Part shown: positions 41,274-51,920 of the stretch, piece after piece
Position numbering within the stretch: position 1 is the first letter of the stretch
How the letters are laid out: every line of letters starts with the position of its first letter
Assembly: GCF_011758805.1 (NCBI RefSeq)
Contig: NZ_JAANOW010000003.1
Location: 589,472 to 653,471 of the forward strand
From: Mycolicibacterium fluoranthenivorans
GTDB taxonomy: Bacteria; Actinomycetota; Actinomycetes; Mycobacteriales; Mycobacteriaceae
Reading direction: 5' to 3'
DNA: 64,000 nt
The notes under the pieces: generated by a model
Database searches by the model: none
What the model was told of the DNA's origin: nothing
The model's input: the letters and a program-made list of their open reading frames with translations, nothing else
Position numbers and translations under genes: made by a program

Positions 41274-42474
41274 TACCCCACGGTGACCCGTAGGCGGTCA
41301 GTAGCTCCAGGAAGGGCACCGGGTCGAACGCCTCAGGCCCCAGCACCCCGGATCCCGACCACGTGCCGTCGGCCAGGAGTTCCAGAGCGACAACGGGATT
41401 GATCGCCGTCTGCCATACCACGCATTGATGCCCGTACTCGGCCATCGACCACTCGTTGTCCACCACGTGATACAGGTAGGTCGAGCGCGGCTGGCCGTCC
41501 GTGCCGGTGCCGGTGGCCCACAGCCCGGCGCACGTCTTGCCCGTCATCCGCGGGCCGAGGGTGGCGGGGTTGGGCAGACATGCCGCGACGACATCGCGGG
41601 GGCTGACCATCTGACCGCCGACCGACACCTTCTCCGTGCGGTCGAGTCCCAGCTTGTGCAGCGTCTTGAGCACGTCGATGAATTCGGCGCCGAGTCCGTA
41701 CTTGAACGTCGCCCGCCGGCACTTGACCCAGCGCGGCATGAGCAGTACCTCTTCATGCTCGACGTTGACGCACTCGACCGGACCGATACCGTCGGGAAAG
41801 TCGAAAACCTCTGGCTCGCTGAAGGGTTCGGTGGTGAACCAGCCGCGGTCGGCCTCCCAGATGACCGGCGGGTTGAGGCACTCCTCGATGGTGGTCCAGA
41901 TCGAGAACGACGGCGCGAACTCATACCCCTGCACGGTGAGATTGGAACCGTCGCGCGTGCCGAGCTCGTCGATCTCGGAGAACAGATGGTCGGCCGCGTA
42001 CCGGGCGAACACGTCCGACAGGCCCGGCTCCACACCGATGCCGACCAAGGCCAGCCGGCCCGCCGCCTGCCAGTCGGCCTCGACGGCGAACTGCTCGTCG
42101 CCGAGTTTCACCCCCGGTAACTCGTAGGGCTTTTCCGGATGGCGCCGCGACAGGCTCATCGCCATATCGAGATAGTCGGCCCCACCGGCGATGGCGCCGT
42201 TGAAGATCGGCATCACGAACCGCGGGTCAACGGCGTTCATCACGTGCGTGATGCCGTGCTCGCGGACCAGATGCGCGATCGCCTCCGAGGAGCTCGCGTC
42301 GACGCGGGCTCCAATGAACCTGTCGTCGCCGATCTCGTGCGCGACCCGCCGGGCCTGAACTTCGTCGTAGTCGCACACGACGATCCGCTCGAAGAAGTCC
42401 CGTCGCGCCGCGATCGCACAGAACGCCGAACCGACACCGCCGGCGCCCACCAGAAGAATCCGCATACGGGCCAT
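41260..42474 (-). CDS. Saccharopine dehydrogenase-family oxidoreductase
   Basis: The 404-residue protein has an N-terminal Rossmann motif RILLVGAGGVGSAFCAIA, an acidic end of the second strand (VVCDYD), and the family's central GIGVEPGLSDVFARYA. Members act on saccharopine, carboxynorspermidine or related compounds; the substrate here is unclear. The overlap with whiB at its 3' end is 14 bases. No partner gene is adjacent. Confidence 0.85.
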   Translation of the reverse strand: MARMRILLVGAGGVGSAFCAIAARRDFFERIVVCDYDEVQARRVAHEIGDDRFIGARVDASSSEAIAHLVREHGITHVMNAVDPRFVMPIFNGAIAGGADYLDMAMSLSRRHPEKPYELPGVKLGDEQFAVEADWQAAGRLALVGIGVEPGLSDVFARYAADHLFSEIDELGTRDGSNLTVQGYEFAPSFSIWTTIEECLNPPVIWEADRGWFTTEPFSEPEVFDFPDGIGPVECVNVEHEEVLLMPRWVKCRRATFKYGLGAEFIDVLKTLHKLGLDRTEKVSVGGQMVSPRDVVAACLPNPATLGPRMTGKTCAGLWATGTGTDGQPRSTYLYHVVDNEWSMAEYGHQCVVWQTAINPVVALELLADGTWSGSGVLGPEAFDPVPFLELLTAYGSPWGIKEL

Positions 42475-42661
42475 GCTAGTGCGGATTCATCGTCATTTCG
42501 CGATAGTTACGACGAAAACCATCATTAATTACTGATTGAACGACTAAAACCGCACCCGCGCGGGCTGGGGTTTACCCCCACCGAAGTGTGGGGCCACCAC
42601 CGCTGTGTCCGGCGGCAGAAATCGCGAGGCTGGGTTCAGCCACCCGAAAGGACACCACCTC

Positions 42662-42886
42662 ATGCGCACCGTTCTGCACTTTCTCGCCACCGGCCTGACC
42701 ACCGCCGCGCTCGCCGGCGCCGCAACCGCGACGGCCGCGCCGTCAGGACCGCCGTGCCACCCCCTCGGCGCGGGTGCCACCGTCTGCCAGACGGCCGGTC
42801 ACATCCGGGTCATCGCCACACCCACGGTCAAGGCGCCGCCGGCCCACCAGTTCAACGGCTGGATCGGTATGGTCCACCACCCCTAG
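42662..42886 (+). CDS. Small secreted protein
   Basis: The 74-residue protein has a clear signal peptide (cleavage near ATATAA, residue 26) and a mature part of about 48 residues with two Cys (PPCHPLGAGATVCQ), probably disulfide bonded. It belongs to a group of small exported mycobacterial proteins of unknown function. AAAGGAC lies before the ATG. It ends convergently on the P450 gene with a four-base overlap. Confidence 0.7.
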   Translation: MRTVLHFLATGLTTAALAGAATATAAPSGPPCHPLGAGATVCQTAGHIRVIATPTVKAPPAHQFNGWIGMVHHP

Positions 42887-44289
42887 CCGAGCCGAAGTGA
42901 TGCCAGACCCCGCAGCGTGACATTCGGCTTGTACGCGGGTTCGGCCACCAGCTGCGCGTGCGGGAATCGCCGCGCCAGTTCGGTCAGCGCGATACGCGCC
43001 TCCAGTCGAGCCAGTGGTGCGCCGAGGCAGAAGTGCGGCCCCTTACTGAAAGACAAGTGCCGCAACCCTTCCCGGTCGGGATCGAAGGCATCCGGCCGAT
43101 CGAAGGCAGCCGGGTCGCGGTTCGCGGCAGCGATCAGCAACAGGATGCTGTCGCCCTCGGGGACTGTAATAATCCCCCGGTCGCTCCGCTCCTGCCCACC
43201 GCCCACAATCCCCCGGTCGCTCCGCTCCTGCCCACCGCCCACAATCCCCCGGTCGCTCCGCTCCTGCCCGCCGTCCACAATCCCCCGGTCGCTCCGCTCC
43301 TGCCCGCCGATCTGCATGTCCGCGCCGGCGATCCGCATCACCAATTGAACCGGCGGGTCGTAGCGCAACGTCTCCTCGATGATCACGTTCGCCCGCTCCG
43401 GATCGCCCGCCAGCGCCGCCCACTGCGCCGGGGCGCGCATCATCGCCAGCACGGCATTGGCGATGAGATTGACCGTCGTCTCATGGCCGGCGATCAGTAG
43501 CAGGTCGCAGGTCGCGACGATCTCGTCGACGGTGAGCTGATCCCCGTCCTCCTCGGCTGCGATCAGCGCCGAGATCATGTCCTCCCGCGGCTCGGCGCGG
43601 CGCTTCGCGACAAGATGCCCGAGGTAATCCCGCATCCACTCGTCGGCCCGCAGCCGTTCGTCGGCGTTCGCGGAGGCCTGACCGGTCAGCGTCATGATCG
43701 GGTCGAGCCCCTGCGCCAACAGCGCCGCGGCACGGCTGAACTGCGGCTCATCGGCCAGAGGTACGCCGAGCAGCCGGCAGATCACCGCGACCGGCAGCGG
43801 ATAGGCCAGGTCTGACACCACATCGAATGGGCCGCCGGGCGTCTCCTCCCCTGTCCTACGGGCGGCCACCGCGTCGAGCAGTTCGCCGACCAGCGTGTGG
43901 ATCTCGGGTTCCAGCGCCCGGACCGCCTTGGGCGAGAACGCCTGCTGCGCCAAAGTACGCAGCCGGGTGTGGTCAGGCGGGTCGAGGAACAGAAAACCCG
44001 GCGTGGCCGTGCGTTGCGGCGTGATCCCTTCGGCGATCTGGCGCTGCACCACCGACGATTTCATGCCGTCGCTGCACGATGACGGATGCCGCAGCACCTC
44101 ATCGCAATCCGCGAACCCCGAGAACACCACCATGCCGGTCTCGGGCAGCACCATGGGCCCCAGCTCGCGAATCCGCGCGAACACCGGGTATGGGTCGGCG
44201 CGAACCGCCGGGTCGAGTATCTGGACCAGCTGCGCCTGCGCTGCGGTCTGATCTCCCGTCGCTGCGCTCGCCCCTGCGCCAGTCGTCAT
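42883..44289 (-). CDS. Cytochrome P450 with internal 12-residue repeats
   Basis: The 468-residue protein has the P450 landmarks: I-helix AGHETT, K-helix EETLRYDPP and the heme-binding Cys in FSKGPHFCLGAPLARLE. It is soluble and bacterial in type. Between MRIAGADMQI and ITVPEGDSIL, where other P450s have a short turn, there are four copies of a GGQERSDRGIV unit, about 48 extra residues, from the repeat at 43171-43308. The insertion is in frame and lies in a surface loop region, so the enzyme may tolerate it. The ATG at 44289 starts MTTGAGAS. The partner redox proteins are not nearby. Confidence 0.88.
   Translation of the reverse strand: MTTGAGASAATGDQTAAQAQLVQILDPAVRADPYPVFARIRELGPMVLPETGMVVFSGFADCDEVLRHPSSCSDGMKSSVVQRQIAEGITPQRTATPGFLFLDPPDHTRLRTLAQQAFSPKAVRALEPEIHTLVGELLDAVAARRTGEETPGGPFDVVSDLAYPLPVAVICRLLGVPLADEPQFSRAAALLAQGLDPIMTLTGQASANADERLRADEWMRDYLGHLVAKRRAEPREDMISALIAAEEDGDQLTVDEIVATCDLLLIAGHETTVNLIANAVLAMMRAPAQWAALAGDPERANVIIEETLRYDPPVQLVMRIAGADMQIGGQERSDRGIVDGGQERSDRGIVGGGQERSDRGIVGGGQERSDRGIITVPEGDSILLLIAAANRDPAAFDRPDAFDPDREGLRHLSFSKGPHFCLGAPLARLEARIALTELARRFPHAQLVAEPAYKPNVTLRGLASLRLG
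43171..43308. repeat. 36-bp tandem repeat inside the P450 gene
   Basis: Units beginning AATCCCCCGGTCGCTCCGCT start at 43171, 43207, 43243 and 43279; the last is cut at 30 bases. The period of 36 keeps frame. Each unit contains, on the minus strand, the core GAGCGGAGCGACCGGGGG, related to short motifs near other gene ends in the window (28771, 44251, 51991, 53386). Confidence 0.9.
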
Positions 44290-44308
44290 GCCCTTATTGT
44301 ACGTGCGT

Positions 44309-45559
<1,251 letters not shown>

Positions 45560-45609
45560 TCAACCGCGAAGTCCCCGTGCTCGGGCGCTCTCGGTCGTAG
45601 ATTCATCAC

Positions 45610-46059
45610 ATGAGGTTGAGATCGCTGGCCAGCATCGCAGCGCTGGCGGCCGCCGCGGCCACCTCCGCCGCATGCTCGTCGGGCCCGCACACCGCCGCAC
45701 CGCCCCCGGGCTCACTGGCGTCCGGCACCGCCGAGATCACGATCGACGGCCGCGATGCCGGCACCACCCATGCCGTCAGCTGTTCGCCGGCCGGCTTCCT
45801 GACCACCATCACCACCGGCGACGACGGCTCCGGTGTGAGCGCGCTGGTGTCCAACGGAGACGAACTCAAGGCGGAATCGGTCAGCTTCCGCAATGTGGGT
45901 GGATTCACCGGTAGCTACAACGCCGGACTCGGCGAACCTGGCGCCACCGTCAGCATGACCGGACGGACCTATGACATCTCCGGAACGGCCCAGGGGTTTC
46001 GCACCGACAACGCAAGCTTCGCCACCCAGAGCCGTTTCACCGTGAAGGTGGCCTGCTGA
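45610..46059 (+). CDS. LpqH-like lipoprotein
   Basis: The 149-residue protein has a signal peptide with lipobox SAAC (Cys about residue 22), a short Pro/Ala linker and a beta-rich domain with TAEITIDGRDAGTTHAVSC and a C-terminal Cys, as in the 19-kDa antigen family. Two Cys of the mature domain probably form a disulfide. It precedes a second family member on the same strand. Confidence 0.85.
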   Translation: MRLRSLASIAALAAAAATSAACSSGPHTAAPPPGSLASGTAEITIDGRDAGTTHAVSCSPAGFLTTITTGDDGSGVSALVSNGDELKAESVSFRNVGGFTGSYNAGLGEPGATVSMTGRTYDISGTAQGFRTDNASFATQSRFTVKVAC

Positions 46060-46191
46060 ACTGCGGTTTACCTGCAGATGATCGGCAGTCAAGTATTTCG
46101 CTCATAACGGCGTCTGTGCGTCCGCTGAGCACCATACTGCTCTGGGATCATCAGGCGGTCTTGAACCGGATCGCACAACAGAAGGAGATCA

Positions 46192-46710
46192 GTGGTGAAG
46201 CGTGAACTCGTGGTCGCCCTGGGCGGTGCGGCAATCGTCATCGCCGGGCTGTCCGGCTGTTCCTCGGATGACAAGAAGTCGAGCAGCTCATCCAGCTCGG
46301 AGAAGTCCACCTCCTCGGCGTCCGCCACCGCGACCGCAACGGAGTCCCCCACCGCAGCCGCGGGCTCGGGCGCCACCAAGGTCACCATCGACGGTGCCGA
46401 TCAGGCCGTGAACGGCTCGGTCGTCTGCGCCACCATGGGCGGCAACGTCAACATCGCGATCGGCGAGGCCGCCACCGGTATCGCCGCGGTACTCAGCGAC
46501 GGCGACTCCCCGACCGTCACCTCGGTGGGCCTGGGCAACGTCAACGGCGTCACCCTGGGCTACCAGTCCGGCGCCGGCCAGGGTGAGGCGAAGGCCGAGA
46601 AGGACGGCAAGACCTACAAGATCAGCGGCACCGCCACCGGTATCGACATGGCCAACCCCATGACCCCGGTGAACAAGCCCTTCACGATCGAGGTCACTTG
46701 CCCCAACTGA
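46192..46710 (+). CDS. LpqH-like 19-kDa-type lipoprotein
   Basis: The 172-residue protein has a lipoprotein signal ending LSGC (about residue 23), a Ser/Thr/Ala-rich linker suited to glycosylation, and the LpqH domain with [17 protein letters not shown] and EVTCPN at the end. It is closer to M. tuberculosis LpqH (Rv3763) than its neighbour. Two adjacent GTG codons (46192, 46195) follow GAAGGAGATC; either may be used. A strong hairpin follows the stop. Confidence 0.88.
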   Translation: MVKRELVVALGGAAIVIAGLSGCSSDDKKSSSSSSSEKSTSSASATATATESPTAAAGSGATKVTIDGADQAVNGSVVCATMGGNVNIAIGEAATGIAAVLSDGDSPTVTSVGLGNVNGVTLGYQSGAGQGEAKAEKDGKTYKISGTATGIDMANPMTPVNKPFTIEVTCPN

Positions 46711-46719
46711 CCTGAGAGC

Positions 46720-46763
46720 ACGACGACGGCGGCGTCCCGAGCGGGGACGCCGCCGTTGTCGTC
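46720..46763 (+). terminator. Terminator hairpin after lpqH-like gene
   Basis: ACGACGGCGGCGTCC pairs with GGGACGCCGCCGTTGTCGT around a six-base loop, with one G-T step. It lies ten bases after the stop and before the convergent DUF732 gene, so it could serve both directions. Confidence 0.75.
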
Positions 46764-46768
46764 TGCGT

Positions 46769-47119
46769 TCAGGCGGGAACGGTGTAACCGCCGGCGGACT
46801 GGCGCAACTGCCAGATCTGCGCCGGGCACAACTCATTGACGGCCTGATTGATCAGGTAGGCGCCCTGGTAGTAATCCGAGCTGTTGAAGTCCGACTTCAC
46901 CTGTTCGACGAGTTGACCGTAGGGCATCAGGCCCGCCACCCGGTCGCAGATGGTCTGGCCGTAGGCGATGGCCGCATCAGGACCGGCGAAGTTATAGCCG
47001 GGCCGTACCGTCACGTTCACCAGGTACGCGACCGCGTCGGCGTGGGCCACCGGAGCGGCCACTCCCGCCAGGCCCGCGGCGAGCGCGCCCGCGACTACCA
47101 ATCCCCGCAATGACCTCAT
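46769..47119 (-). CDS. DUF732 secreted protein
   Basis: The 116-residue protein has a signal peptide (cleavage after AHA, about residue 27) and an all-helical domain with two Cys (GQTICDRVAGLM and VNELCPAQI) that should form the disulfide of DUF732 proteins, small exported proteins common in mycobacteria. The function is unknown. The ATG at 47119 is given; one at 47131 is also in frame. Confidence 0.82.
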   Translation of the reverse strand: MRSLRGLVVAGALAAGLAGVAAPVAHADAVAYLVNVTVRPGYNFAGPDAAIAYGQTICDRVAGLMPYGQLVEQVKSDFNSSDYYQGAYLINQAVNELCPAQIWQLRQSAGGYTVPA

Positions 47120-47166
47120 GGCCTCAACCATAAACCCGAAGGATGACGGCCGGGGCCGGATACCGA

Positions 47167-47286
47167 TCAGGGACGCGTGCGGCGCTGATGCCGGCGCAAA
47201 CGGGCCAGCAACACCCGCCGGTGCACCTCGAAGGACAACGACAACGGGTCCCGCCACGCTCCGGGCTTCTTCACGTTGTTGGCCAT
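47167..47286 (-). CDS. Small basic hypothetical protein
   Basis: The 39-codon frame starts MANNVKKPGAW and ends with a run of Arg and His (RVLLARLRRHQRRTRP). GGAG lies six bases before the ATG. Composition and ribosome site make translation plausible, and the basic tail suggests nucleic-acid binding, but there is no known family. Confidence 0.4.
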   Translation of the reverse strand: MANNVKKPGAWRDPLSLSFEVHRRVLLARLRRHQRRTRP

Positions 47287-47516
47287 AGTGACTCCACTGT
47301 CGCACACGAGATACCGCCAATCCGATTGGCGCGCGCAGTATTTGACAAATGTCACTACCAAGGAGAACAGCCGGTTAACACTGCTCGACGCCGTCGACAC
47401 CCGCGCGTTACGTACGCTAATTGACGTATCCGTCGATGCAAATCTGGGAAACCACCCCGCTCCCACTTGACACCTGTCACGATCGAGCCAGGCGGGTGTG
47501 AGAAGGAGAGTCGGGC

Positions 47517-49079
47517 GTGCGGCAATTATCGAGGTGGGTCAGTGTCGGCCTGTTGACCGCGGGAGTGTCAGCCGGCTTGCTGACGGGCGCGGGCGTGGCG
47601 ACGGCGGACAGCGGTTCACCTGCGCCGTCGGGGTCCGCTACATCCTCGTCCGGTAGTGCCGAGGGATCGGGTACCGGCACCGGCACCTCCGCGACCGACA
47701 CCCCCGGCGCCACCACCTCCGGATCGACCGACAAGGCCGAACCCGCCTCGAACGCCGGCACGACCTCCGAGGCGAACGATCCCCCGAAGAAGAAAAAGAA
47801 GAAGAGGTCGACCTCTGCCGGCTCTGGCACGTCGGCCACCGATAATTCAGCCACCCGATCCGACACCGGGCCCAAATCCCAGTCGGCCGGCACCGGGGAG
47901 GCGCCCGCCGCGGCCAAGACTGCCGAGCCCACTGCCGCCGCTGCCATCAGGTCCGTCGCACCGACCGCGGAAGCACCGACACCGAACACTTCGTCTTTGC
48001 GACTTGCTCAGGCGCCTGTCACCGCCAAGACCGCGCCCACCGCGGTCAACCCGGTCAAGGTGATCGCCAGGGCCGTCACCGGCCTGGTCAACAGCGTCGG
48101 GTCCGCCATCATCAACGCGGTCCAGGCGCTGGAGAAGTTCGTCACCGGCCCGCCGATACTGCCCGCGGGAAGCACGGTCACGGTCCGCACCTCCACGATC
48201 CTGTTGACGAATGGGCAACGCGTACAGGCCAATTGGTACTACCCAGAGCCGGACCCGGACACCGGGGCACCGCCCGAGCAGATGATCCTGCTCCAGCATG
48301 GGTTCTTCGCGCTCGCTCCGATGTACAGCTATACCGCGGCCAACCTCGCCGAGCGCACCAACAGCGTCGTGGTCACCCCGACGCTGTCCTCGAACTTCTT
48401 CGCCGGCGACGATCGCTGGCTGGGCGGTGCCGGGATGGCCGCACAGATCGCCGACCTTTTCACTGGGAACCGCGAAGCGCTCACCCAGAGCGCGATCGCG
48501 GCCGGGTACGCCACCCGGTACGGCCTGGATCCCGCTACAGCGGCGCTGCCGCAGAAGTTCGCACTGGCGGGTCATTCGGCGGGCGGCGGCCTGGTCGCCG
48601 GAGCGGCCGGCGACCTGGCTACGAACGGCGCGGCGAAGGACCTGGTCGGGGTGATCCTGCTGGACGGGGTCCCCACCGGCAACACCCTGCGCGATGCGCT
48701 CACGAAACTCGACACCTACCAGGCCGACGGCGGCCAATACATCCCCATCCGCGTGATCGGCGCCCCGCCGAATCTGTTCAACTTCATCAGTACCGAGAAT
48801 CAGACCTTGTCGGCCGCGCGACCCGGTCAGTTCAACGGGGTGGTCCTCTCCGGTGGCGTGCATATGGACTCGATGCAGGGCGGTAACCCGATCATCCAGT
48901 TCGCGGCCCAGTTACTCGCTGGGTTCCCGCAGCCCCAGAATCCGCCCGCGGTGCAAGACTTGATGACCGACTGGATGACCGCATGGTTCGCGGGCGCCGA
49001 CGAGGGCCCCGTACCGGTGCCCGGAACCGTCATCGACATCGACACCCCCAAAGGCACGGCACACGGCCGGGTGATCTGA
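47517..49079 (+). CDS. Secreted alpha/beta hydrolase with long disordered N-terminal region
   Basis: The 520-residue protein starts with a signal peptide (about residues 1-31; GTG start at 47517 after AGAAGGAG), then about 140 residues of Ser/Thr/Gly/Pro/Ala-rich low complexity with a Lys run (DPPKKKKKKRS), and a lipase-like domain. The domain has an oxyanion loop region HGFFALAPM and the nucleophile elbow GHSAGGG; a late His in GGVHMDSM could complete the triad. The substrate may be a lipid or ester of the cell envelope. The N-terminal region may span the cell wall. Confidence 0.85.
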   Translation: MRQLSRWVSVGLLTAGVSAGLLTGAGVATADSGSPAPSGSATSSSGSAEGSGTGTGTSATDTPGATTSGSTDKAEPASNAGTTSEANDPPKKKKKKRSTSAGSGTSATDNSATRSDTGPKSQSAGTGEAPAAAKTAEPTAAAAIRSVAPTAEAPTPNTSSLRLAQAPVTAKTAPTAVNPVKVIARAVTGLVNSVGSAIINAVQALEKFVTGPPILPAGSTVTVRTSTILLTNGQRVQANWYYPEPDPDTGAPPEQMILLQHGFFALAPMYSYTAANLAERTNSVVVTPTLSSNFFAGDDRWLGGAGMAAQIADLFTGNREALTQSAIAAGYATRYGLDPATAALPQKFALAGHSAGGGLVAGAAGDLATNGAAKDLVGVILLDGVPTGNTLRDALTKLDTYQADGGQYIPIRVIGAPPNLFNFISTENQTLSAARPGQFNGVVLSGGVHMDSMQGGNPIIQFAAQLLAGFPQPQNPPAVQDLMTDWMTAWFAGADEGPVPVPGTVIDIDTPKGTAHGRVI

Positions 49080-49085
49080 GCCGCG

Positions 49086-49140
49086 GTTTCCGACGTTTCG
49101 GTGGCTTCCAGCACGTTTCGACCACCGAAACGTCGGAAAC
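49086..49140 (+). terminator. Long inverted repeat after the hydrolase gene
   Basis: GTTTCCGACGTTTCGGTGG (49086-49104) and its exact complement (49122-49140) are separated by 17 bases. The 19-bp perfect stem begins six bases after the stop, so it probably ends that transcript. Confidence 0.7.
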
Positions 49141-49144
49141 CAAG

Positions 49145-49172
49145 AACGGACCCAACCGAAGCTGGGTCCGTT
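49145..49172 (-). terminator. Terminator hairpin for tRNA-Ser
   Basis: AACGGACCCA pairs perfectly with TGGGTCCGTT around an eight-base loop, four bases beyond the tRNA 3' end on the minus strand. It is adjacent to the convergent hydrolase terminator. Confidence 0.7.
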
Positions 49173-49176
49173 TACT

Positions 49177-49267
49177 TGGCGGTGGCGGAGGGATTTGAAC
49201 CCTCGGACGGGGGTTACCCGTCACACGCTTTCGAGGCGTGCTCCTTAGGCCGCTCGGACACGCCACC
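49177..49267 (-). tRNA. tRNA-Ser (anticodon CGA)
   Basis: On the minus strand the sequence begins GGTGGCGTGTCCGAGCGG, has the anticodon arm ACGC-CTCGAAA-GCGT with anticodon CGA, a long variable arm typical of tRNA-Ser, a T-arm GGTTCAAATCC and the acceptor complement CGCCACC with discriminator G and encoded CCA. It reads UCG codons. Confidence 0.95.
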
Positions 49268-49335
49268 GGGAGGCAGCTTACCGGCCGAGCGCGTTTGCCC
49301 CTAATCGCGTCGATTTCTCCCTCAAGGCGGCGCGG

Positions 49336-49788
49336 CTAGCGCTGGCGCGCGAAGAACTCCTCCAGCGGCGCCGCGCACTCGGCGGCCAGCACCCCCCCAC
49401 GCACCTGGGGCCGGTGGGTCAGCCGGCGATCCCGGACCACGTCCCACAATGATCCGACCGCCCCGGTCTTGGGTTCCCACGCCCCGAACACCAGCAGGCC
49501 GACCCGGGCCATCACGATCGCGCCGGCGCACATGGTGCAGGGCTCGACCGTCACCGCGAGCGTGCAGTTCTCCAGACGCCAGCCGTCCCCCAGCCGGGCC
49601 GCCGCTGCGCGCAGGGCCAGGATCTCGGCGTGGGCGGTGGGATCGCCGAGCTCCTCACGTGCATTGGCCGCGCGGGCCAACTCCGTCCCGTCCGGTCCGT
49701 AGACCACTGCGCCGATCGGCACATCGCGCGGACCAGCCAACCGTGCGGCGGCCAGGGCCTCCCGGATCAGGGACTGATCGGAGCTCAC
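49336..49788 (-). CDS. tadA: tRNA-specific adenosine deaminase
   Basis: The 150-residue protein has the zinc deaminase motifs HAEILAL (ligand His and catalytic Glu) and PCTMCAGAI (two Cys ligands). It converts A34 to inosine in tRNA(Arg). Its ATG overlaps the stop of the associated gene encoded upstream on the same strand. Synteny with tyrA and proZWVX supports the assignment. Confidence 0.9.
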   Translation of the reverse strand: MSSDQSLIREALAAARLAGPRDVPIGAVVYGPDGTELARAANAREELGDPTAHAEILALRAAAARLGDGWRLENCTLAVTVEPCTMCAGAIVMARVGLLVFGAWEPKTGAVGSLWDVVRDRRLTHRPQVRGGVLAAECAAPLEEFFARQR

Positions 49789-50303
49789 CGACCGATTTTG
49801 TCGAGCACCGCGGACAGCTCGGAGTCGAAGCCCATCCGCTCGGCGATCGCGCTGATCTGCTCGTCGATCTCCATGTCGATATCGGCGACGATCACCCCGA
49901 GCACCCCCTCTGGCAGCCCGATATCGGACAGCACGCCCAGATCGCCCTCTTCGAACGGGTCCTGGTCCTCGAGGTCCTCGTCATCGATGTCGGCGTCCAA
50001 CTTGTCCAGCACTTCCGCAGCAATGTCATAGTCCAGCGCCGCGGTGGCGTCCGAAAGCAACAGCCGGGTGCCGGCCGGCGCCGGCCGCACGATGACGAAG
50101 AACTCGTCGTCGACGTCGATCAGGCCGAAAACAGCACCCGCGCTCCGCAATTCGCGCAGCTCCGTCTCAGCCGCGGACAAGCTGCTCAGCGCCGCCCGCC
50201 GCATCGGCGTACAACGCCACTTGCCGTCCTCACGGACGACCGCAACCCCGAACCCCTCGGGGTGCTCGGCAGCTTCCCGCGCCGGCGCACGCTGTGCTCC
50301 CAT
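49785..50303 (-). CDS. tRNA adenosine deaminase-associated protein
   Basis: The 172-residue protein is acidic, with a central run of Asp/Glu (DKLDADIDDEDLEDQDPFEEGD) split between helices, and matches the actinobacterial family encoded next to tadA (Rv3753c type). Its role is not known. The ATG at 50303 begins MGAQRAPAR. The four-base overlap with tadA indicates joint translation. Confidence 0.8.
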   Translation of the reverse strand: MGAQRAPAREAAEHPEGFGVAVVREDGKWRCTPMRRAALSSLSAAETELRELRSAGAVFGLIDVDDEFFVIVRPAPAGTRLLLSDATAALDYDIAAEVLDKLDADIDDEDLEDQDPFEEGDLGVLSDIGLPEGVLGVIVADIDMEIDEQISAIAERMGFDSELSAVLDKIGR

Positions 50304-50380
50304 TGCCCTAACGCTAGTCGCAGACCAGGGGCTTTGACCACCTAATGACCGGCACCCGGTCGGTATGCCAACCTTGACCG

Positions 50381-51340
50381 GTGACCGACACACCGGTGTG
50401 CGTGCTGGGACTGGGTTTGATCGGCGGTTCCCTGATGCGTGCCGCACAGGCCGCCGGCAGGGACGTCTTCGGCTACAACCGATCCCTCGACGGCGTGGCG
50501 GCGGCCCGGCTCGACGGCTTCGACGCCACCGCCACCCTGGATCAGGCATTGGCCCGCGCCGCCGAGTCCGACGCCGTGATCGTCCTGGCCGTCCCGATGC
50601 CCGCACTGCCCGTGATGCTGGAGCACATCCGTCGCGTCGCCCCAGACTGCGCGCTCACCGACGTGACCAGCGTCAAGGGCGCCGTGCTGCGTGAGGTCGA
50701 GGCGCATGGACTGCGGTCGCGGTTCGTCGGCGGACACCCCATGACCGGCACCGCCCACTCCGGTTGGGCGGCGGGCAGCCAGGAACTCTTCGCCGGCACC
50801 GCGTGGGTCGTCAGCGTCGACGACGACGTCGATGCGCTGGTGTTCGCCGACGTGATGAACCTGGCCCTGGACTGCCGGGCGTTCGTGGTGCCGGCCCGCT
50901 CCGATGAACACGACGCCGCGGCGGCCGCCATCTCGCACCTACCGCATCTGCTCGCCGAAGCGTTGGCCGTCACCGCGGGTGACGTGCCGCTGGCCTTCGC
51001 GCTGGCGGCAGGGTCCTTCCGGGACGGCACCCGGGTCGCGGCCACGGCCCCCGAGTTGGTGCGCGCCATGTGCGAGGCCAACTCCGAGGAGTTGTTGGCC
51101 ACGCTGGACCGCACTCTGGGCCTGCTCACACAGGCCAGGAACCATCTGGCGGCCCACACCTCGGTGGCCGATCTGGTCGATGCCGGGCATGCCGCGCGCA
51201 TCCGCTACGACAGCTTCAGCCGTCCCGACATCCTGCACGTCACCGTCGGCGCCGAGAACTGGCGGGAAGAACTGGCCGCCGCAGGTCGGGCGGGTGGAGT
51301 GATCAGATCCGCTCTGCCAGTCCGGGGTAATCGAGGATGA
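50381..51340 (+). CDS. tyrA: Prephenate dehydrogenase
   Basis: The 319-residue protein has an N-terminal NAD-binding motif [14 protein letters not shown] and the family's [13 protein letters not shown] with the catalytic His. It forms 4-hydroxyphenylpyruvate in tyrosine synthesis. The start is GTG at 50381. The 3' end overlaps the convergent gene by 38 bases. It is divergent from the tadA pair, as in M. tuberculosis Rv3754. Confidence 0.9.
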   Translation: MTDTPVCVLGLGLIGGSLMRAAQAAGRDVFGYNRSLDGVAAARLDGFDATATLDQALARAAESDAVIVLAVPMPALPVMLEHIRRVAPDCALTDVTSVKGAVLREVEAHGLRSRFVGGHPMTGTAHSGWAAGSQELFAGTAWVVSVDDDVDALVFADVMNLALDCRAFVVPARSDEHDAAAAAISHLPHLLAEALAVTAGDVPLAFALAAGSFRDGTRVAATAPELVRAMCEANSEELLATLDRTLGLLTQARNHLAAHTSVADLVDAGHAARIRYDSFSRPDILHVTVGAENWREELAAAGRAGGVIRSALPVRGNRG

Positions 51341-51920
51341 ACCCGTCGGAGTCCACCGTGATGGTGGTCTCCGCGATCGGGGACTTCAGGCTGATCCCGC
51401 CCGCCACGCTGGTGTAGCTGATCGTCTCCGGTTCCACCGACAACTCCGGCAGCCGGACATAGACCACCGGCAGGCTCAGCGTTTCGGCCCGCTGATGCAA
51501 GCCGGTGCGCCGGATCGGCAGCGCATTGAAGAACGGGCTGAACACCGCGTCGACATCCAACGCCCCGTCGAAGGCGGCCCGCCTGGTCTGGTTCTGGTGG
51601 TCCTGCACCAACCACATGTTCTCCTCGTCGCGCGCGATGGAGAGCTGGCGTTCCCGCTCGGCGAGGGTCATGGTCACCGAGAGCCGCTTGGTGGCCCCGG
51701 ATTCGTCGGTGACCAGGTCATAGGAGGCACTGAACGCCGGATGTGACTCCGTGGCGGCCGCGACGATCCGGCCGTAGGCCTTTATGCGGTTCCCGGACAG
51801 CTGAACCCGCACCGACTCCATCCGGCGCAGGTCATGGGCACGCCAGGTGAGAACGGCCGGCCACGCACTGTCCGGCGTCTCAGCGGTCTCGGTGCCTGAT
51901 TGAGAGGCTGCGTCAGTCAC
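51303..51920 (-). CDS. Putative glycolipid-binding (DUF1089-type) protein
   Basis: The 205-residue protein is beta-rich, beginning with the [20 protein letters not shown] segment of this family and repeating WLVQD and [19 protein letters not shown] strands, as in Rv3755c. A lipid or glycolipid ligand has been suggested for the family. The ATG at 51920 overlaps proZ by four bases, so it is probably the last gene of the proXVWZ transcript. Confidence 0.75.
   Translation of the reverse strand: MTDAASQSGTETAETPDSAWPAVLTWRAHDLRRMESVRVQLSGNRIKAYGRIVAAATESHPAFSASYDLVTDESGATKRLSVTMTLAERERQLSIARDEENMWLVQDHQNQTRRAAFDGALDVDAVFSPFFNALPIRRTGLHQRAETLSLPVVYVRLPELSVEPETISYTSVAGGISLKSPIAETTITVDSDGFILDYPGLAERI

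Noticed and set aside
43171..43308. Regular 36-bp repeats as a CRISPR array
   Set aside because: The units are directly adjacent with no spacers, keep the P450 reading frame and have no cas genes nearby.
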